Of a DNA stretch of 64,000 nt, positions 10,833 to 22,390 are shown piece by piece. Every line of letters starts with the position of its first letter. Position 1 is the stretch's first letter. The stretch covers positions 31,061,060 through 31,125,059 of the forward strand of contig OY987243.1 of the NCBI GenBank assembly GCA_963920765.1, written 5' to 3'. Under the pieces are notes generated by a model. The model was not told the DNA's origin, did no database searches, and saw only the letters and a program-made list of their open reading frames with translations. Source of the DNA: Ulota crispa. Taxonomy: Eukaryota; Streptophyta; Bryopsida; Orthotrichales; Orthotrichaceae. Made by a program: the position numbers and the translations under genes.

Positions 10833-13280
10833 CAACTTCAACTATTTATTATCCAAGCAAATTGATCTTCGATTTGACCTAATTAGGTTTCCAGATCCCA
10901 CCTCCACTATCCTCTATGACCCAATTTGTAATACAAACCCTTAGATCTCAAACACTGTACGCATGTATATATAGATAATAACCATCTAGCAACTTGTGCA
11001 AGAACTTTACAAAATTTTTATTATAACCAACCATACAAGATATTGGTTTAAAACTCTCTAAAAATCCAATTGATTCTAATGCATCAATAAACCTAAGATT
11101 GTGAACACATTAATATTTGAAAAGTAGCCAACACTAAGATAGGATTTGATGCTGAAATTAGACCACCATACATCAATAGTAAAAAAACAGGTCCTCAATT
11201 TGTTGCATAGTTATTGCAATCATGGATTAGTTGTTGTCACTAAATCATTTAGGACCTATTTTTTACTAGTGCATGGTGCTTTCATAGAAAAAGCAACTTG
11301 TATATAAAATAAAAAAACACCCTAGTACTTGCAAACAAATTGTAAAGTGAGAAAAAAGTTGTAGTATTTGGGACAATAAAGCAAGTGAAATAATAAGGCC
11401 AATGGTAATACTTTTGGTTAAATTTTACAAAATTTGTACTTGAAATTTGATCACACTAAAAGGATATTGTGAAATAAAACTAAAAAAATTGAAAAATAGC
11501 CAAAATTTCAAGATGTCAAAATTTGTGAGATGAGGTGCAATTTAAGATGTGCACTAGTAGCAAAATCTCAAATCCAAACAACTTGAATAGCCATGAAACA
11601 TATTTGATTTCCCTCCACTTTACATCTAAGCTAGAAGTTGTGTGCCACTTTGCCCTTGGTAGGATTAAAAGGATAAAACATGGGTACCAATTTTGGTAAT
11701 TCTTGATAGCAATCGCAAGTCAACTTCATCAAAATTGCAACTTTATTAGACCTTGTTAACGAGTTTCTACCCTATTTGCTTTGCAATAGCAAGGTAATTG
11801 CAAGTTTAGCATAATGTCATTTGTATACACAAACATTGGGAATGTGAGATATAATTGACACATGGAGAACTACTAGTGTTAGAAGCATTCATTTGCATGA
11901 CAAATTTTCTCTTGTTGATATTTTTGTTGTATTGCCATTATAGAACTGTGTATTTTCAATTTACATTGTTAGTTTACACTTTGCAAATGTTCAAGTTCAA
12001 TATGTACGTTAACAAAATAAAACAACTCTAGAAGATTGATTTTAGAGATCACTAATTCACATAGTTGGAGAATATATAAAAAAAAACTTAAAACTTACCA
12101 TTTATATCTCAATAAGTTGCAAGACATGTAGCTGAAAATTTCTAGCAAAGGAAAATTTTGTAAGCATACTAAACAAGAAGACAAACTATTGCAACTTGCC
12201 CTCTACAAAATACAAGGTAGGCAGCAAAAAATTTGTCCCACAATCCATGATTTTAGCAAGTGAAGATAAAAATGAAAAATGAATTTAAGATTCTTAATTT
12301 AAGACCAAGCAAACTAATGCATTTCCATCCAAAGAATATAAAGTCAACTCCCACACATCCAAATAATAATTATCTATAAACAAAATTGATAATCCTTTAG
12401 AATGAAGAGATTACTCACACTAAAATTCCCGTAACAAGAAGATGTAATGAAGGTTACTAACACTCCAAAGATGCAAATAGCTCCAAAATTGGAAAACAAT
12501 GGTTTTTGGAAGGACAAACAAGGTGAATTAGAACAATCAGAATCACAATTTGATACTAATTATGCATTGACAATTTGTTTCGCACAACTAATCTGTTCAG
12601 ATTTATACTGACTAACTGTAGAAGAGAAATAAATTGAAGAGAAACAAACCTGATGGATGAGAACAACATCGGTTGCAAAACCAGATTCACTAAATTCTTA
12701 AGGTTAAGAATGATAACCATACTCAAGTTTAACCTACCACTTATACAAAATAGAGCTTCCGAAATCCATACAATAAATATTCTGGCTGATCATGCATAAC
12801 CAAAAAGAGTAGCAAGGGGTCCAAGAACAGAATTTTTTTTTTGGAAAATCAGAACAAGGAAATTTCAATTCAGAAAAAGATAACAGTGAGTAGGATATAA
12901 ATGATCCATGGAAGTAGAAACATCAAAAAATACTCCTTGTGAAAATTAAATCATTGTCTATAAAAAGATCAAAAGTAGGTTTGGTGATCTTCAAACAAGA
13001 TCAAAATACCATCAGACGGACGTAACAATCAAGAAGGCATTCACTCAAAAACAACGGATGCAATACTTGAAATGAGCCTCAATGTTTGAGACATTGGCAA
13101 CAAAACAAACAGAAAAACCTGGCATGCCACAACACACATTCTTAGAAGACATTTGGCAATTATTCTTCTCATTTTTTTTAGACTCATTAAAAACCTACAG
13201 AAACACGTTTAAGAAACAAAATTTGAGCAAGAAGCTACACACCGGAAGTACAAAAGATGTGAAGAAGCAGCCATACCTCT
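10833..13280. other. AT-rich intergenic region
   Basis: Almost 2.5 kb of AT-rich sequence. The only structure I can support is the short inverted repeat at 11178-11267. The few short ORFs, including 13082-13285, resemble nothing I know and have no composition signal of coding DNA. Confidence 0.5.
11178..11267. repeat. Small inverted-repeat hairpin
   Basis: AGTAAAAAAACAGGTCCT at the left is mirrored by AGGACCTATTTTTTACT at the right, giving a near-perfect 17-bp stem around a 55-bp loop. This could be a tiny MITE or a chance palindrome; no target duplication is evident. Confidence 0.45.
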
Positions 13281-13331
13281 TTTAGGATTTTTTAAAGATG
13301 TGAAGAAGCAACCATATCTCTTTTAGGATTT
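13246..13331. repeat. Short tandem duplication
   Basis: Two adjacent copies of about 42 bp share AAAGATGTGAAGAAGCA and CTCTTTTAGGATTT with two or three differences. No gene is recognisable around it. Confidence 0.7.
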
Positions 13332-15296
13332 GTCTCTCCGACACCTCCTCCCGGGCCTTCACTTTGGTACAACCGCTCTGTGCCAAGCAAATCGCCTTGC
13401 AAAAAAACCAACTTACAAAAATAGAACCTACAATCAAACGCATCAGATTTGAAGAAGGCACTAAAATTTGGTGTCTCGAAGAGTTTGGTGTCTTGACGAG
13501 GGAGTTTAGCAAGGCCTGCGGTATTTCACCGCTTGGCGAGTCCCTGTTGGACCTCCATTCTGAGACCGGCCAAGCGGGGGCCCAGTATTTCCCCGCCCGT
13601 TTAGAGGGCAAGGCTGGAGATGCTCTTAGTTATACTCAAACGATTAAATACCATCTTACCACCTTATAAACAGAAAGAAGCAAACCAAATCAAGTTATTT
13701 CTTCCATGGTTCCCTTTGAACATGAAAACATTAGAGCATCAAAAAATGCATACTTTCGGAAGAAAATGTCTTTTTCTGAGATAGCCATATGTCAAGAAGA
13801 CAATTGCACACGGTCGTCCTGTCCAGCACATCTGTATTTACCAAATTCATCACCGTTAGGACGGTCCGGAGTGCGTTCCTCAGAAACAGAGAGCTACTAT
13901 CTCAAAGGACGAATTTGAACTAGTTTACTCTACGGACTGGAAGGTGGAACTCCGACCTGTCGCAGATAGTCTCTACGCCAGCCGACGTGCATATATCCAA
14001 CGCCCCACGACAAACAACATCACACAACATAAATAATTCCCACGAAACTGCCTGTTCAGTACCTGAGAGGCTTCTGAGTAATGCCAGTAGCCCAGTACCT
14101 GCATAATCGGACATTACAAATTTTTCATCCAGTTTCAACTTTCATCCTCAATTTCTCATTCTCTTCTGCTCCTCAATTTCTCATCCTTTTGCTCCTCAAT
14201 TTCTCATCCTTTTCTGTTCGGGGTTACTACGAATCATTGCGGGAAAAAAGCGCCTCCTCTTCAAGCTCCGCCCTCCTCGTCAGCGCTGTTTTCCCGCAAT
14301 CCCCTCCTCCTCTGGCATTGCCCCACACGTAATGTAACTGCTCCACCAAAGGCTCCTCGGGCTGGACATCCACGCTCAACAGCGGTGGCCAAGCGATATT
14401 TGCAAAGAACTTGCCATCCAAGTCAAAACACGAATCACATTTACTTCGAATAAAGCCATAAACAAACAAACATCTCAAGCCTATCATTACGGAAGATATA
14501 CATTGCAAACACATTTGTTGATCATTTAAGGTTTTCTTTGACGGTATTGCAACGTTCCTTCCAACATTCCTCTCTGAAGGGCAGGGCTCAATAAACTAAA
14601 ATGACCTGCACGAAACCCAGTCACCTCACGCATCCACCCTTGACTAGAACAAAACGCCGTTGCTCGAACGAACTCGAATAATGGAGGGACAGAAAGAGTA
14701 CGTTAGGCATTCCGTCATCGCTCAAAGACGTAACAAATGCTGCTGAAGTGACAAGACGGTTAGCTTAGCTAGCGTCACATCGGAACGAAGGAAGATTGCA
14801 ACTCTCGCATCGATCCAAAAAGCAACTGCGCATTGTAAACTTGCAGATGCCCAGACAATCAAGTCTGGTCAGACTCGATTAAAAGAGGCGGGGCGTTGAG
14901 CTAATATAACCCGTGACCGCATGTAACACTAACTAAAGACAACCGACCTTGACACAGAGAGCGCCTTCAAAACGAAACCGACGACATAGTTCATACGTCG
15001 ATTGAAGTGCAGAAAAAAGGATGGGTCAAGGCGAACTCCTTAAGATTCCAATGTTATAGGGCTCGGACTTCGTAGGGTTTCCTGTGCGGCCATCCAAAGG
15101 TCGGCGCCTCGGCGGCCACCCTCCGCGCTCACTGTTCGCCGTCGATTAAAAATCAATATCGCTGGGTTGCCAGCCACTCCACGGAGGTTCTTAGTCCCCG
15201 GCCACCCGCAGCCGCGTACTGTAAGTAATAAGCTTACCCCAAGGAGCCTTCGCAGATTCCTTTGAATCAGCCGAATGCAGCTCACGGGCGCAACCC
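13332..15296. other. Mixed-composition region without a recognisable gene
   Basis: GC content rises between about 14220 and 15240. It holds several open frames (13364-13669 plus, 14227-14514 minus, 15040-15290 minus) that I cannot assign, and a short CTCCTCAATTTCTCATC tandem repeat at about 14170-14215. A segment ending GGAGATGCTCTTA near 13632 resembles the right end of a Tourist-like MITE. It could include a 5' exon, a promoter or a gene relic; nothing decides. Confidence 0.4.
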
Positions 15297-15300
15297 TTAA

Positions 15301-15943
15301 CCCCTCAACGCCCGAGGGGCGTTTATTTTGCCCCTCTGAATTTTCTCCAGGGATATTGAAAGTTTTTTGAAGATTTTGTGTGTGGTTATCATTATATCTA
15401 AATTGTTGTTGAAGTCTAGTTTCAGCATCAAGAGTCTGATCTTGAAAATGAATTAACATGATTTGCCTATTCAAGATTTTGTGCAAGGGTGTCCATTGCA
15501 AATCTTCACTTTCTAGTGTTGGAGGCTCTTGGAAATGAGCCTCAAGTACACTAGAACTTGGAGAAAAAATTGCATTAAAAATTCATTTAAAAAAATTGTA
15601 GAATAGATTTTGAGAAGCTGTAAGTTGATTGGGGTTATGCATGTTGTACTTTACATACTCATATTTTTTTGGTACCCTCAATTTTAGGTTTGAGATGCAA
15701 AAAGAGGATTGAAAGACTTCGAATCACTTTCACAATTTTAACACCCTCATGATCAAACATTATAATCTTTCAATCCAAAGTGATATAGTTATGATTTTTT
15801 TTGTATGCAATCTATAACATATCTACTTTGAATTTGTATGGTTACATTTCAAAAAAAATTGATAAGATTGATCAAACTACCAGCAGTTTGTTCACTTTCA
15901 GGCAAATTTTGAAATACTCTAAAATTCTAGGGGCGGTGAGGGG
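15301..15943 (+). mobile_element. TTAA-flanked MITE family A, copy 2
   Basis: A 643-bp element, exactly the length of copy 1 at 6031-6673, with TTAA at 15297-15300 and 15944-15947. The ends are CCCCTCAACGCCC and, as reverse complement, CCCCTCACCGCCCCTAG. The interior is homologous to copy 1 across its whole length. Non-coding. Confidence 0.83.
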
Positions 15944-15947
15944 TTAA

Positions 15948-16288
15948 AGGATAGATGGATCACCATGGCTTGCCCTGCTTGTAGCATTCTACAATGTTTT
16001 GCACATGGGCACCAGTAGTATTGCTTCAAAAAGTTGGAAAAGTCAACAGTGCATGGTGCCCTCATGAGAACAGCAAGAAGGGCAGCTCGGGAGCTAACAC
16101 CATGTATCACAATTTGGGTTATAAAACAAAATAAATTTATTTGAAGAGGCAATTTTTGTCTTCCATGATGGACCATGTGTTTATGGTCACTTTTGAAAAA
16201 AAATCAAATGAAAAACAACTTTTTTTAGAATCACAAAATTGTTTTTTCAGAGCCAGAGGGCGTTTTTTGTCCTCCTTGATGTTTAGGG
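15948..16288. other. Intergenic spacer
   Basis: Short stretch between two TTAA-flanked elements. An 85-codon minus-strand frame (15919-16176) is not recognisable. I see nothing else. Confidence 0.45.
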
Positions 16289-16292
16289 TTAA

Positions 16293-17076
16293 CCCTTGAA
16301 GTAGGGTTTTTTTGTTTGTTTTCCCACTGATGCTTGGATAGCATTTTTTGAAAATGGTTGGTAGCTTGCTGGCTCTGTCCTAATTTTTGGTTGGAGTTGA
16401 AGGTGGCCTCGATGCATGGACTTTTGGAGCATCATGGGAATTTTTTTTGTAGGTAAGAATTATTCACTGGTCATTTTTTGAGAACATCCAAATAACCATT
16501 GCCATTATTTAAGTGTTATATTGAATTGGATTAGGCAACACCTCAAAAAAATTAAAATGCTCAAATAGTTTTAAAATGATGACATCAATTTTCAATTTGA
16601 TAAGGATTTTATGAAAGCCTAGGCTACAACGCAATTTTCATTATTGCAATTAGGCATTTTTTGAAATTTTCTCCCCTTTTCTTCCTATTAGCTTGAAGCT
16701 AGCCTTTTTTTTTGAGGCAATTGGGCATTAAATTGCTCAAAAAGAAAACACTGCCTTGAAAGGCCCAAACGCCCCTTGCAGCCATATGTATAACAATATA
16801 TACATACGTATTTGAGCTGCTTTGAGGGCTTTTCAAAAACAATTATGGACCTACCATCATACAACCCTTCAATATGTATGGTTGTAACACTTAACCCCTC
16901 ACCTCCCCGGGTATTAAAAAAAACATTGAAACACGACCACATTCTGGCTCCTCCGGCGGTGTGGGGTTAATTTCCAACTTAATTTACAGATTAATTTCCA
17001 GCCGATTCAAATTTCTGAATATTGGTTGCCACTGTATTTAGTACCGTAACTCCAGAGCCCAAGGGCCCTTCAGGGG
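16293..17076 (+). mobile_element. TTAA-flanked element family G, copy 1
   Basis: TTAA at 16289-16292 and 17077-17080; left end CCCTTGAAGTAGGG, right end (reverse complement) CCCCTGAAGGGCCC. Interior blocks recur at 30120-30440 (a GGATTAGGCAA segment and neighbours) and 40408-40640 (TTTTTTTGAGGCAATTGGGC), showing a dispersed family. A 72-bp TTAA-flanked insert lies at 16895-16966. The terminal match is short, so the boundaries are less sure than for families A-C. Confidence 0.6.
16895..16966 (+). mobile_element. Very short TTAA-flanked element
   Basis: 72 bp with TTAA at 16891-16894 and 16967-16970. Ends CCCCTCACCTCCCCGG and (reverse complement) CCCCACACCGCCGG are GC-rich and unlike the AT-rich surroundings. 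This would be a minimal internally deleted element nested in family G copy 1. Confidence 0.6.
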
Positions 17077-17119
17077 TTAAAATCTTCAGGAGATGTGTAC
17101 AGTGATTGCTGATAAAACC

Positions 17120-17708
17120 CTAGAAGTCCACCATCCCACTACATCGAATTGAATCTACAGTTACGATCAACAATTCTCGTTGCAATGGCTGAATCATACT
17201 AAAAAAACGCCAGACTAAAAAACGCCAGACTAGAAAGCAGAAGTGAGGGTAGAATGCACACCGCGCTTCAAATGTTGACTGATTTAAGCATCCTTAGGGT
17301 TGCAGAGGGGCGTCAGCATCACACCTGTTACATCACGCAACCCTAATTACACAGCAAGCAAACACAAGCCTAGCTATGGTTTACGTTAGTCAATGGAAAC
17401 GATCTAGTCAATTTAGGGTTTCCAAGGACATTCCACCACATCGAATTGAATCTACAGTTAAGGGCATTCTCGTGGCAATGGCTAAATCATACTAAGCTTA
17501 ACTTAACAATCGCCAGACTAGGAAAGCAGAAGTGAGGATAGAATGCACGCCGCGCTTCAAATGTTTACAGATTTAAGCATCCTTAGGGTTGCAGAGTGGC
17601 GTCAGCATAATACCTGCTACATCACGCACCCCTTATTGCACAGCAAGCAAACACAAGCCTAGCTATGGTTTACGTTAGTCAAAGGAAACGATCTAGTCAA
17701 TTTGGGTG
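17120..17708. repeat. Tandem duplication upstream of panB, period about 297 bp
   Basis: Two adjacent units share ACATCGAATTGAATCTACAG, GCGCTTCAAATGTT, TTAAGCATCCTTAGGGTTGC and CCTAGCTATGGTTTACGTTA at a constant offset of about 297 bp with few differences. The second unit ends about 480 bp before the panB start codon, so the duplication may hold repeated promoter elements. Confidence 0.9.
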
Positions 17709-18192
17709 TCCTGGACTGTCTGTAAATCGACGAAGTTCCGTAGAGGTTCCTCTTTACTTTTGTGACTAAATTCTCGTGTACCGGAACGGATAAATATGCT
17801 TCGTGGATTGCTCCGGATTGCGGACTCGCACACTGCTTGAAGTTTCAACAACTCGGAGCCGGCGAGCAGGAATTTGAGCTTCATAACAGGTCATTTAGTT
17901 AGTTAGTTTTTTTCGATTCTTGGCTTAGGGAGATTAATTGTCCGCACTGAAAAAACGTCAGGTTTGAGATTCTACGCATTTATGTTCCAGTGAAGCAAGA
18001 GAGAAATATTACAAGCTTAGCCACCTTACTTTCTAGAACATTTTCTTTTCTATTAGAGTTCTAGATCACAGAAAATTTCTGGGTTTAGGGTTTATGGTGA
18101 ATGTCCTCGTGGCCTGTGTCTGAAAATCTCCTCCAAATTTTGCAGGTGCCGTGTTTCCAGACTTTGCTGGGGCTTCCAAAGTGTAATCGACA

Positions 18193-21100
18193 ATGTGGCG
18201 GAACCCGAGAAATTTGAGGAGTGTTTGCAACAAAGTGGCAAGATGCATAGTGGAACCTCGCTACATGAGCAACTTACCCGAGAGCACAGTCTATGGCGGC
18301 CCCAAATCCAAGTCGCCGTGGAAGCGCGTGACGCTACGACACCTCGAGACCAAGTACCATTCGAATCAGCCCATCACAATGGTCACTGCTTATGACTATC
18401 CCTCAGGTTCAACCACCAAACCCTAAACCCTAAACCCCAAATCCTAAACTTCACAGGTTGCACTGAAACCACCTGAATTCTTAACCAGATGATTTGAGTG
18501 ATACCTTGTTAGAAAGTTACCGACAACGCATTTCTAATGATCAGTTGTGTGGCGAGGTCATAAACAAGCAATTGAACCAGCAGCTGTTGACGTTCATTAC
18601 TTTAGGGTTTTGAGTAGCAAGCTTTTTCGTCAGAGAGCTGGATCCCTTGCATTTTGTAACTTCATCGGTTGCACTGAAAATACCTGAATAATTAGCCAGA
18701 TGTTTTGAGTGACACCTTGTTAGAAAGTTACCGACAACGCGTTTCTAATGAGCAGTTGTGTGGCGAGGACATAGCAAGCAATTGAACTTGCACACAACAG
18801 CAGTTGAGGTTGACTACTTTAGGGTTTCGAGTAGCAAAGCTTTTGACATCAGAGAGCTCCATCCCTTGCATTTTGTGTGGTGTTGGCAGGAGTGCATGTG
18901 GAGCGAGCAGGAATCGATATACTCCTGGTGGGGGATTCGGTAGGCATGGTGGTGCATGGACACGACACCACACTCCCAGTCACCATGGCCGACATGTTGC
19001 TGCATTGCAGGGCGGTGGCGAGAGGTGCAAATCGGCCACTTTTGGTGGGAGATTTACCGTTTGGGAGCTACGAGCAGAGCCCGCAGCAGGTTTGTTATGA
19101 AAAAATACCCATACTTCAAGCAACATATTGTCAAAGTTTCTAAAGGGGCGCATTTGGCTGTTTTCTAAAACTGTTTTTAGGTTTGAAAAAAGTACTCCCT
19201 CTGTCCCTCTAAAAAGCTCCAAATCAGACACATCTGTCGTACCACTAAAAAGCTCCCTTTTGCTGATTTCGGGCAAGTTAAGTGATTAGAGAGCATTCCT
19301 CTCCTAGCAAGCTTGGCCTTGCTTGCCTATATGAGGTACCATTGTTGCTACTAATCTTTAAATCATCGATAATGAGGAGTTGGCAGCATGCACAAATATG
19401 GTACTTTTTGCATGGAATTTGGGTGCCCAAACGGCGTCAGCAAAGTTGGAGATTTTGCATACATTTGGTAGATGGTATATTGATTCTAGAATGCATGTGT
19501 CACTAGCACAAAGACTAAAATAATGAGGAGCTGATAGCATTCACAAATTATGCACAAATATGGTACTTTTTGATGGGTGCCCAAACGGCAACATTGAAGG
19601 TGGAGATTTTGCATGCATTTGGGTAGATGGTATATTGATTCTAGAATGCATGTGTCACTAGCACAAAGACTAAAAACACAGTTAATCCTGTACGAGGAAG
19701 CTTTGTGGACGTTTTTAGAAAGACAGAGGGAGTAGTAATAGAGACATGGGATTTGGGTGTAAGGTAGGCGGTGGCTAGTGCAACGCAGCTGCTCAAGGAG
19801 GGCGGCATGGACGCTGTGAAGATGGAGGGAGGTGGAGGCTCTCGCGTTCAAGCTGCGAAAGCCATTGCTGAAGCCGGCATCGCCGTCATGGGCCACGTTG
19901 GGCTCACTCCACAAGCCATCAGTGTGTTGGGCGGTTTTCGTCCTCAAGGTCGCAACGTGGACAGTGCGCTTCTGGTACTCCTTCCACCCCTTCACCACTG
20001 CAACAATGCCATGGTTTTCATTCACCGTTCGTTAAGGTAGGTAGCTCGAAAAGCGACACTCTTTAAGGGCTGATCTGCTTTTTCATGGGCTTTTTAGACA
20101 AATAATATATTTTTGTCTCATTTTTAGACAAAGAGAAATGGATGCCAATTGTAACACAGATTTTTTCACATTTTTTGAAGCATTATTGAGTGGTTGATGA
20201 ATTTTCAAAGTTTTTTCATGGGCCTTTTAGAATAGAAAAAATTTCTGTCTAATTTCCAGACAAAGAGAAATGGATGCCAAAATGTAACACAATTCTTTTC
20301 ACATTCTTTGAAGCATAATTGAGTTGTTAATGAATTTTTAAAGTTTTTTGTAGTAGGCACCTATTTGTGATTGATTGTAGGTCTTTCATAAACTGTTCCC
20401 TTGCAACTTATATAAAGAGATGAGGTGAAATCAAGGAGTGTGATTGGCTCTTGCAATAGAATACTCCTTTTTTTTTTATGACTAAAGAGGGTCCATTCAA
20501 GAACCACCACGTCATATCCATTCTTGAGCTACCTATAGGACGCTTTATCTGAGGAGGGACGCAATTCAAGCTACCTATCTTAACTCAAACCTTGGCAATA
20601 TAAAGCTCAAAAGACAAAGTAGAATTAGACAGTTGAAAAGTTTTTTTGTGGCATTTGAGGTTTCGAGGTTTTTTTACTTGTGTGTGTGGGGAAACGAAGG
20701 TTTTGGATCATGCATTGGCTTTGCAATCCGCGGGTTGCTTTGCCTTAGTGCTGGAGTGCGTCCCATCTCCTATTGCGGCAGCTGTGACATCCGCTCTTAA
20801 TATTCCCATCATTGGAATTGGTGCTGGCCCTTTCTGCAGTGGCCAGGTCATACACACATCCTTAACTCCATTTTTACCCCTTCCATTTTCTTCTTCTTTA
20901 TCATAAAACCCTAATTCTCAAAATCACCTGTACCCTTCTTTGACTGAATTTAAATTTTTCTTGTTCTATTTGTCATTTATTTATTTATTTTGTTTTGGGG
21001 GAATTTTTGCAGGTTTTGGTGTACCATGACCTTCTCGGCATGATGCAACACCCACATTACGTGAAGGTATTTCCTCTCTTCTCTTGCGAACTTAGTAACT

Positions 21101-22082
21101 CACCAACAAGCTTTTCTGTTTCTCGAGTTACAGCAAAATGTTCTGACTCTCTTTTTATGTTGAAACGGTTTATAAGTTTGGATTTTTTGGTGAGGAATGT
21201 TGCAACATGCTGCTCACTCTGGTTCTTTCTGTTCACTGTTCTCTCATCCCGTGACTCTGCCCTCCTTTGGTTAGTGCTCCGTTAATAAGCCTTCATCCAA
21301 ACTTATTTTTTGGTCCATTGCTCAATACTTATTTCTCAATTCGGGAGCTGTAACTCATCCTTTTTTTCATGAATACAATTTGCTACAATATGAGTTTAGT
21401 TGTTAGAGCATCCGCACCCACACAAGCCCCGCGAGAGCACTTGGTGTGGCTGCTATGCAAGACAGGGCTCACTCAACTGTAGCTCAAACACTGAATGTTT
21501 AAGGTTTGATGAATCATTATTGCACCCAAATCTAGGACAATTGAAACCTGTTGATAAGTTGACACAAGAGGTCCACAATTGAAGCTGGACACCTGTCCTC
21601 ACTCTCAATGTTTGCTTGTACCTGCTTGAGGGCGAGGGCGGGGCATTGGAAATTTGAGCGAGCCCATGATTGTGGATGCACCTTGGACACTTGCTTTTGA
21701 GTGAGTGCTCCCGGTTGTGTGCAAGGGTGCAGATGCTCTTACTACTTGTGTTATTATGCTTGTGTTAACAAGGAAAAGAAATAAAAGGTGGTAATTTGCG
21801 ATGGGTGACTGATGGTTGCAGGTGACACCCAAATTTTCGAAGCAGTATGCGAATCTGGGCGCGGTGGTGCAGGAAGCGCTGACGCAATACCGGGACGAGG
21901 TGACGTCGAACAAGTTTCCGTCGGACACGCACACACCCTATCGAATCGACCAGCAGCAAACGGACGCGTTTCTGGAAGCGCTGGCGACGCGCGGGCTTCA
22001 CCGCGCCGCGGAGGCCGCATCTGCTGCCGCTGTTCGTGACGCCGCTGCTGGCGAACCGCTTATGAAGACCCCTGCTGATTAA
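18193..22082 (+). CDS. panB: 3-methyl-2-oxobutanoate hydroxymethyltransferase (ketopantoate hydroxymethyltransferase)
   Basis: Transfers a hydroxymethyl group from 5,10-methylene-tetrahydrofolate to ketoisovalerate, the first committed step of pantothenate and CoA synthesis; the plant enzymes are mitochondrial. Six exons: 18193-18406, 18890-19089, 19768-19974, 20700-20846, 21013-21066, 21822-22082. All have GT-AG borders and agreeing phases and give 360 residues, the usual plant length. Signature blocks: [18 protein letters not shown] with metal-binding Asp87, GDLPFGSYE with Asp126, VKMEGG (Lys156, Glu158), GHVGLTPQA and LECVPS with Glu226. The N-terminus ([18 protein letters not shown]) is basic and hydroxylated, as in a mitochondrial presequence. 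The C-terminal 25 residues are alanine-rich and family-variable. Introns hold a tandem duplication, a Stowaway-like and a Tourist-like MITE. No breaks; likely functional. Confidence 0.95.
18457..18880. repeat. Tandem duplication within panB intron 1
   Basis: Two units of about 211 bp, each starting GGTTGCACTGAAA and including CACCTTGTTAGAAAGTTACC or its near twin, and ATCCCTTGCATTTTGT. The second unit ends just before the exon 2 acceptor. Most of the intron is made from this duplication. A short CCCTAAA run (18419-18435) precedes it. Confidence 0.9.
19195..19732 (+). mobile_element. Stowaway-like MITE (family E, copy 1) in panB intron 2
   Basis: TA at 19193-19194 and 19733-19734. Ends CTCCCTCTGTCCCTC and its inverted form GACAGAGGGAG are the Stowaway (Tc1/mariner) terminal consensus. 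A second copy lies at 55586-56507. The interior contains its own tandem duplication of about 155 bp (both halves carry GGTATATTGATTCTAGAATG). It is removed by splicing and leaves the panB frame intact. Confidence 0.85.
21406..21738 (+). mobile_element. Tourist-like (PIF/Harbinger) MITE in panB intron 5
   Basis: A 333-bp element with TTA at 21403-21405 and 21739-21741. Ends GAGCATCCGCACCC and (reverse complement) GAGCATCTGCACCC differ at one base. The 3-bp TTA duplication is the Harbinger signature. A relative with the same GAGCATC start lies at 53417-53857, and left-end fragments sit at about 49670 and 49755. Confidence 0.78.
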
Positions 22083-22216
22083 GCTGTTTAAGCTGCTGAT
22101 TAAGGTATCCCTACCCATTCCTGAGCGGCTCCCAATCTTGCATCCTAAGTTTGTTTGAGGTGTTCACTGTGAACCTAAAGTGGAGCTGTAAGTGTCACTT
22201 GCACAAGCAAGTCATA

Positions 22217-22390
22217 CACAAGTTAGTTTAGGAGCTAGTTTGGGAGGCTTGGGATTGGGATTGTCAAATCATGCCACAAGTTAGCTTAGGAGCTGGTTTG
22301 ACAAGGTTGGGATTGAAACCGTTAAATCATGCCACAAGTTAGCTTGGGAATTGGTTTGGAGGGTTGGGATTGGGACCGTCAAATTATGGA
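22217..22390. repeat. Triplicated 58-bp tandem repeat downstream of panB
   Basis: Three units at a constant 58-bp spacing, each starting CACAAGTTAG and containing a GGTTGGGATTG-like core and a TCAAATCATG-like end. They begin 135 bp past the panB stop and may fall in its 3' UTR. Confidence 0.85.

Noticed and set aside
18419..18440. CCCTAAACCCTAAACCCC as an interstitial telomere
   Set aside because: Only about two to three repeats, inside an intron; similar short runs occur near many plant genes.
19486..20025. A 179-codon minus-strand frame in panB intron 2 and exon 3
   Set aside because: It spans the Stowaway-like MITE and antisense of panB exon 3; no protein similarity.
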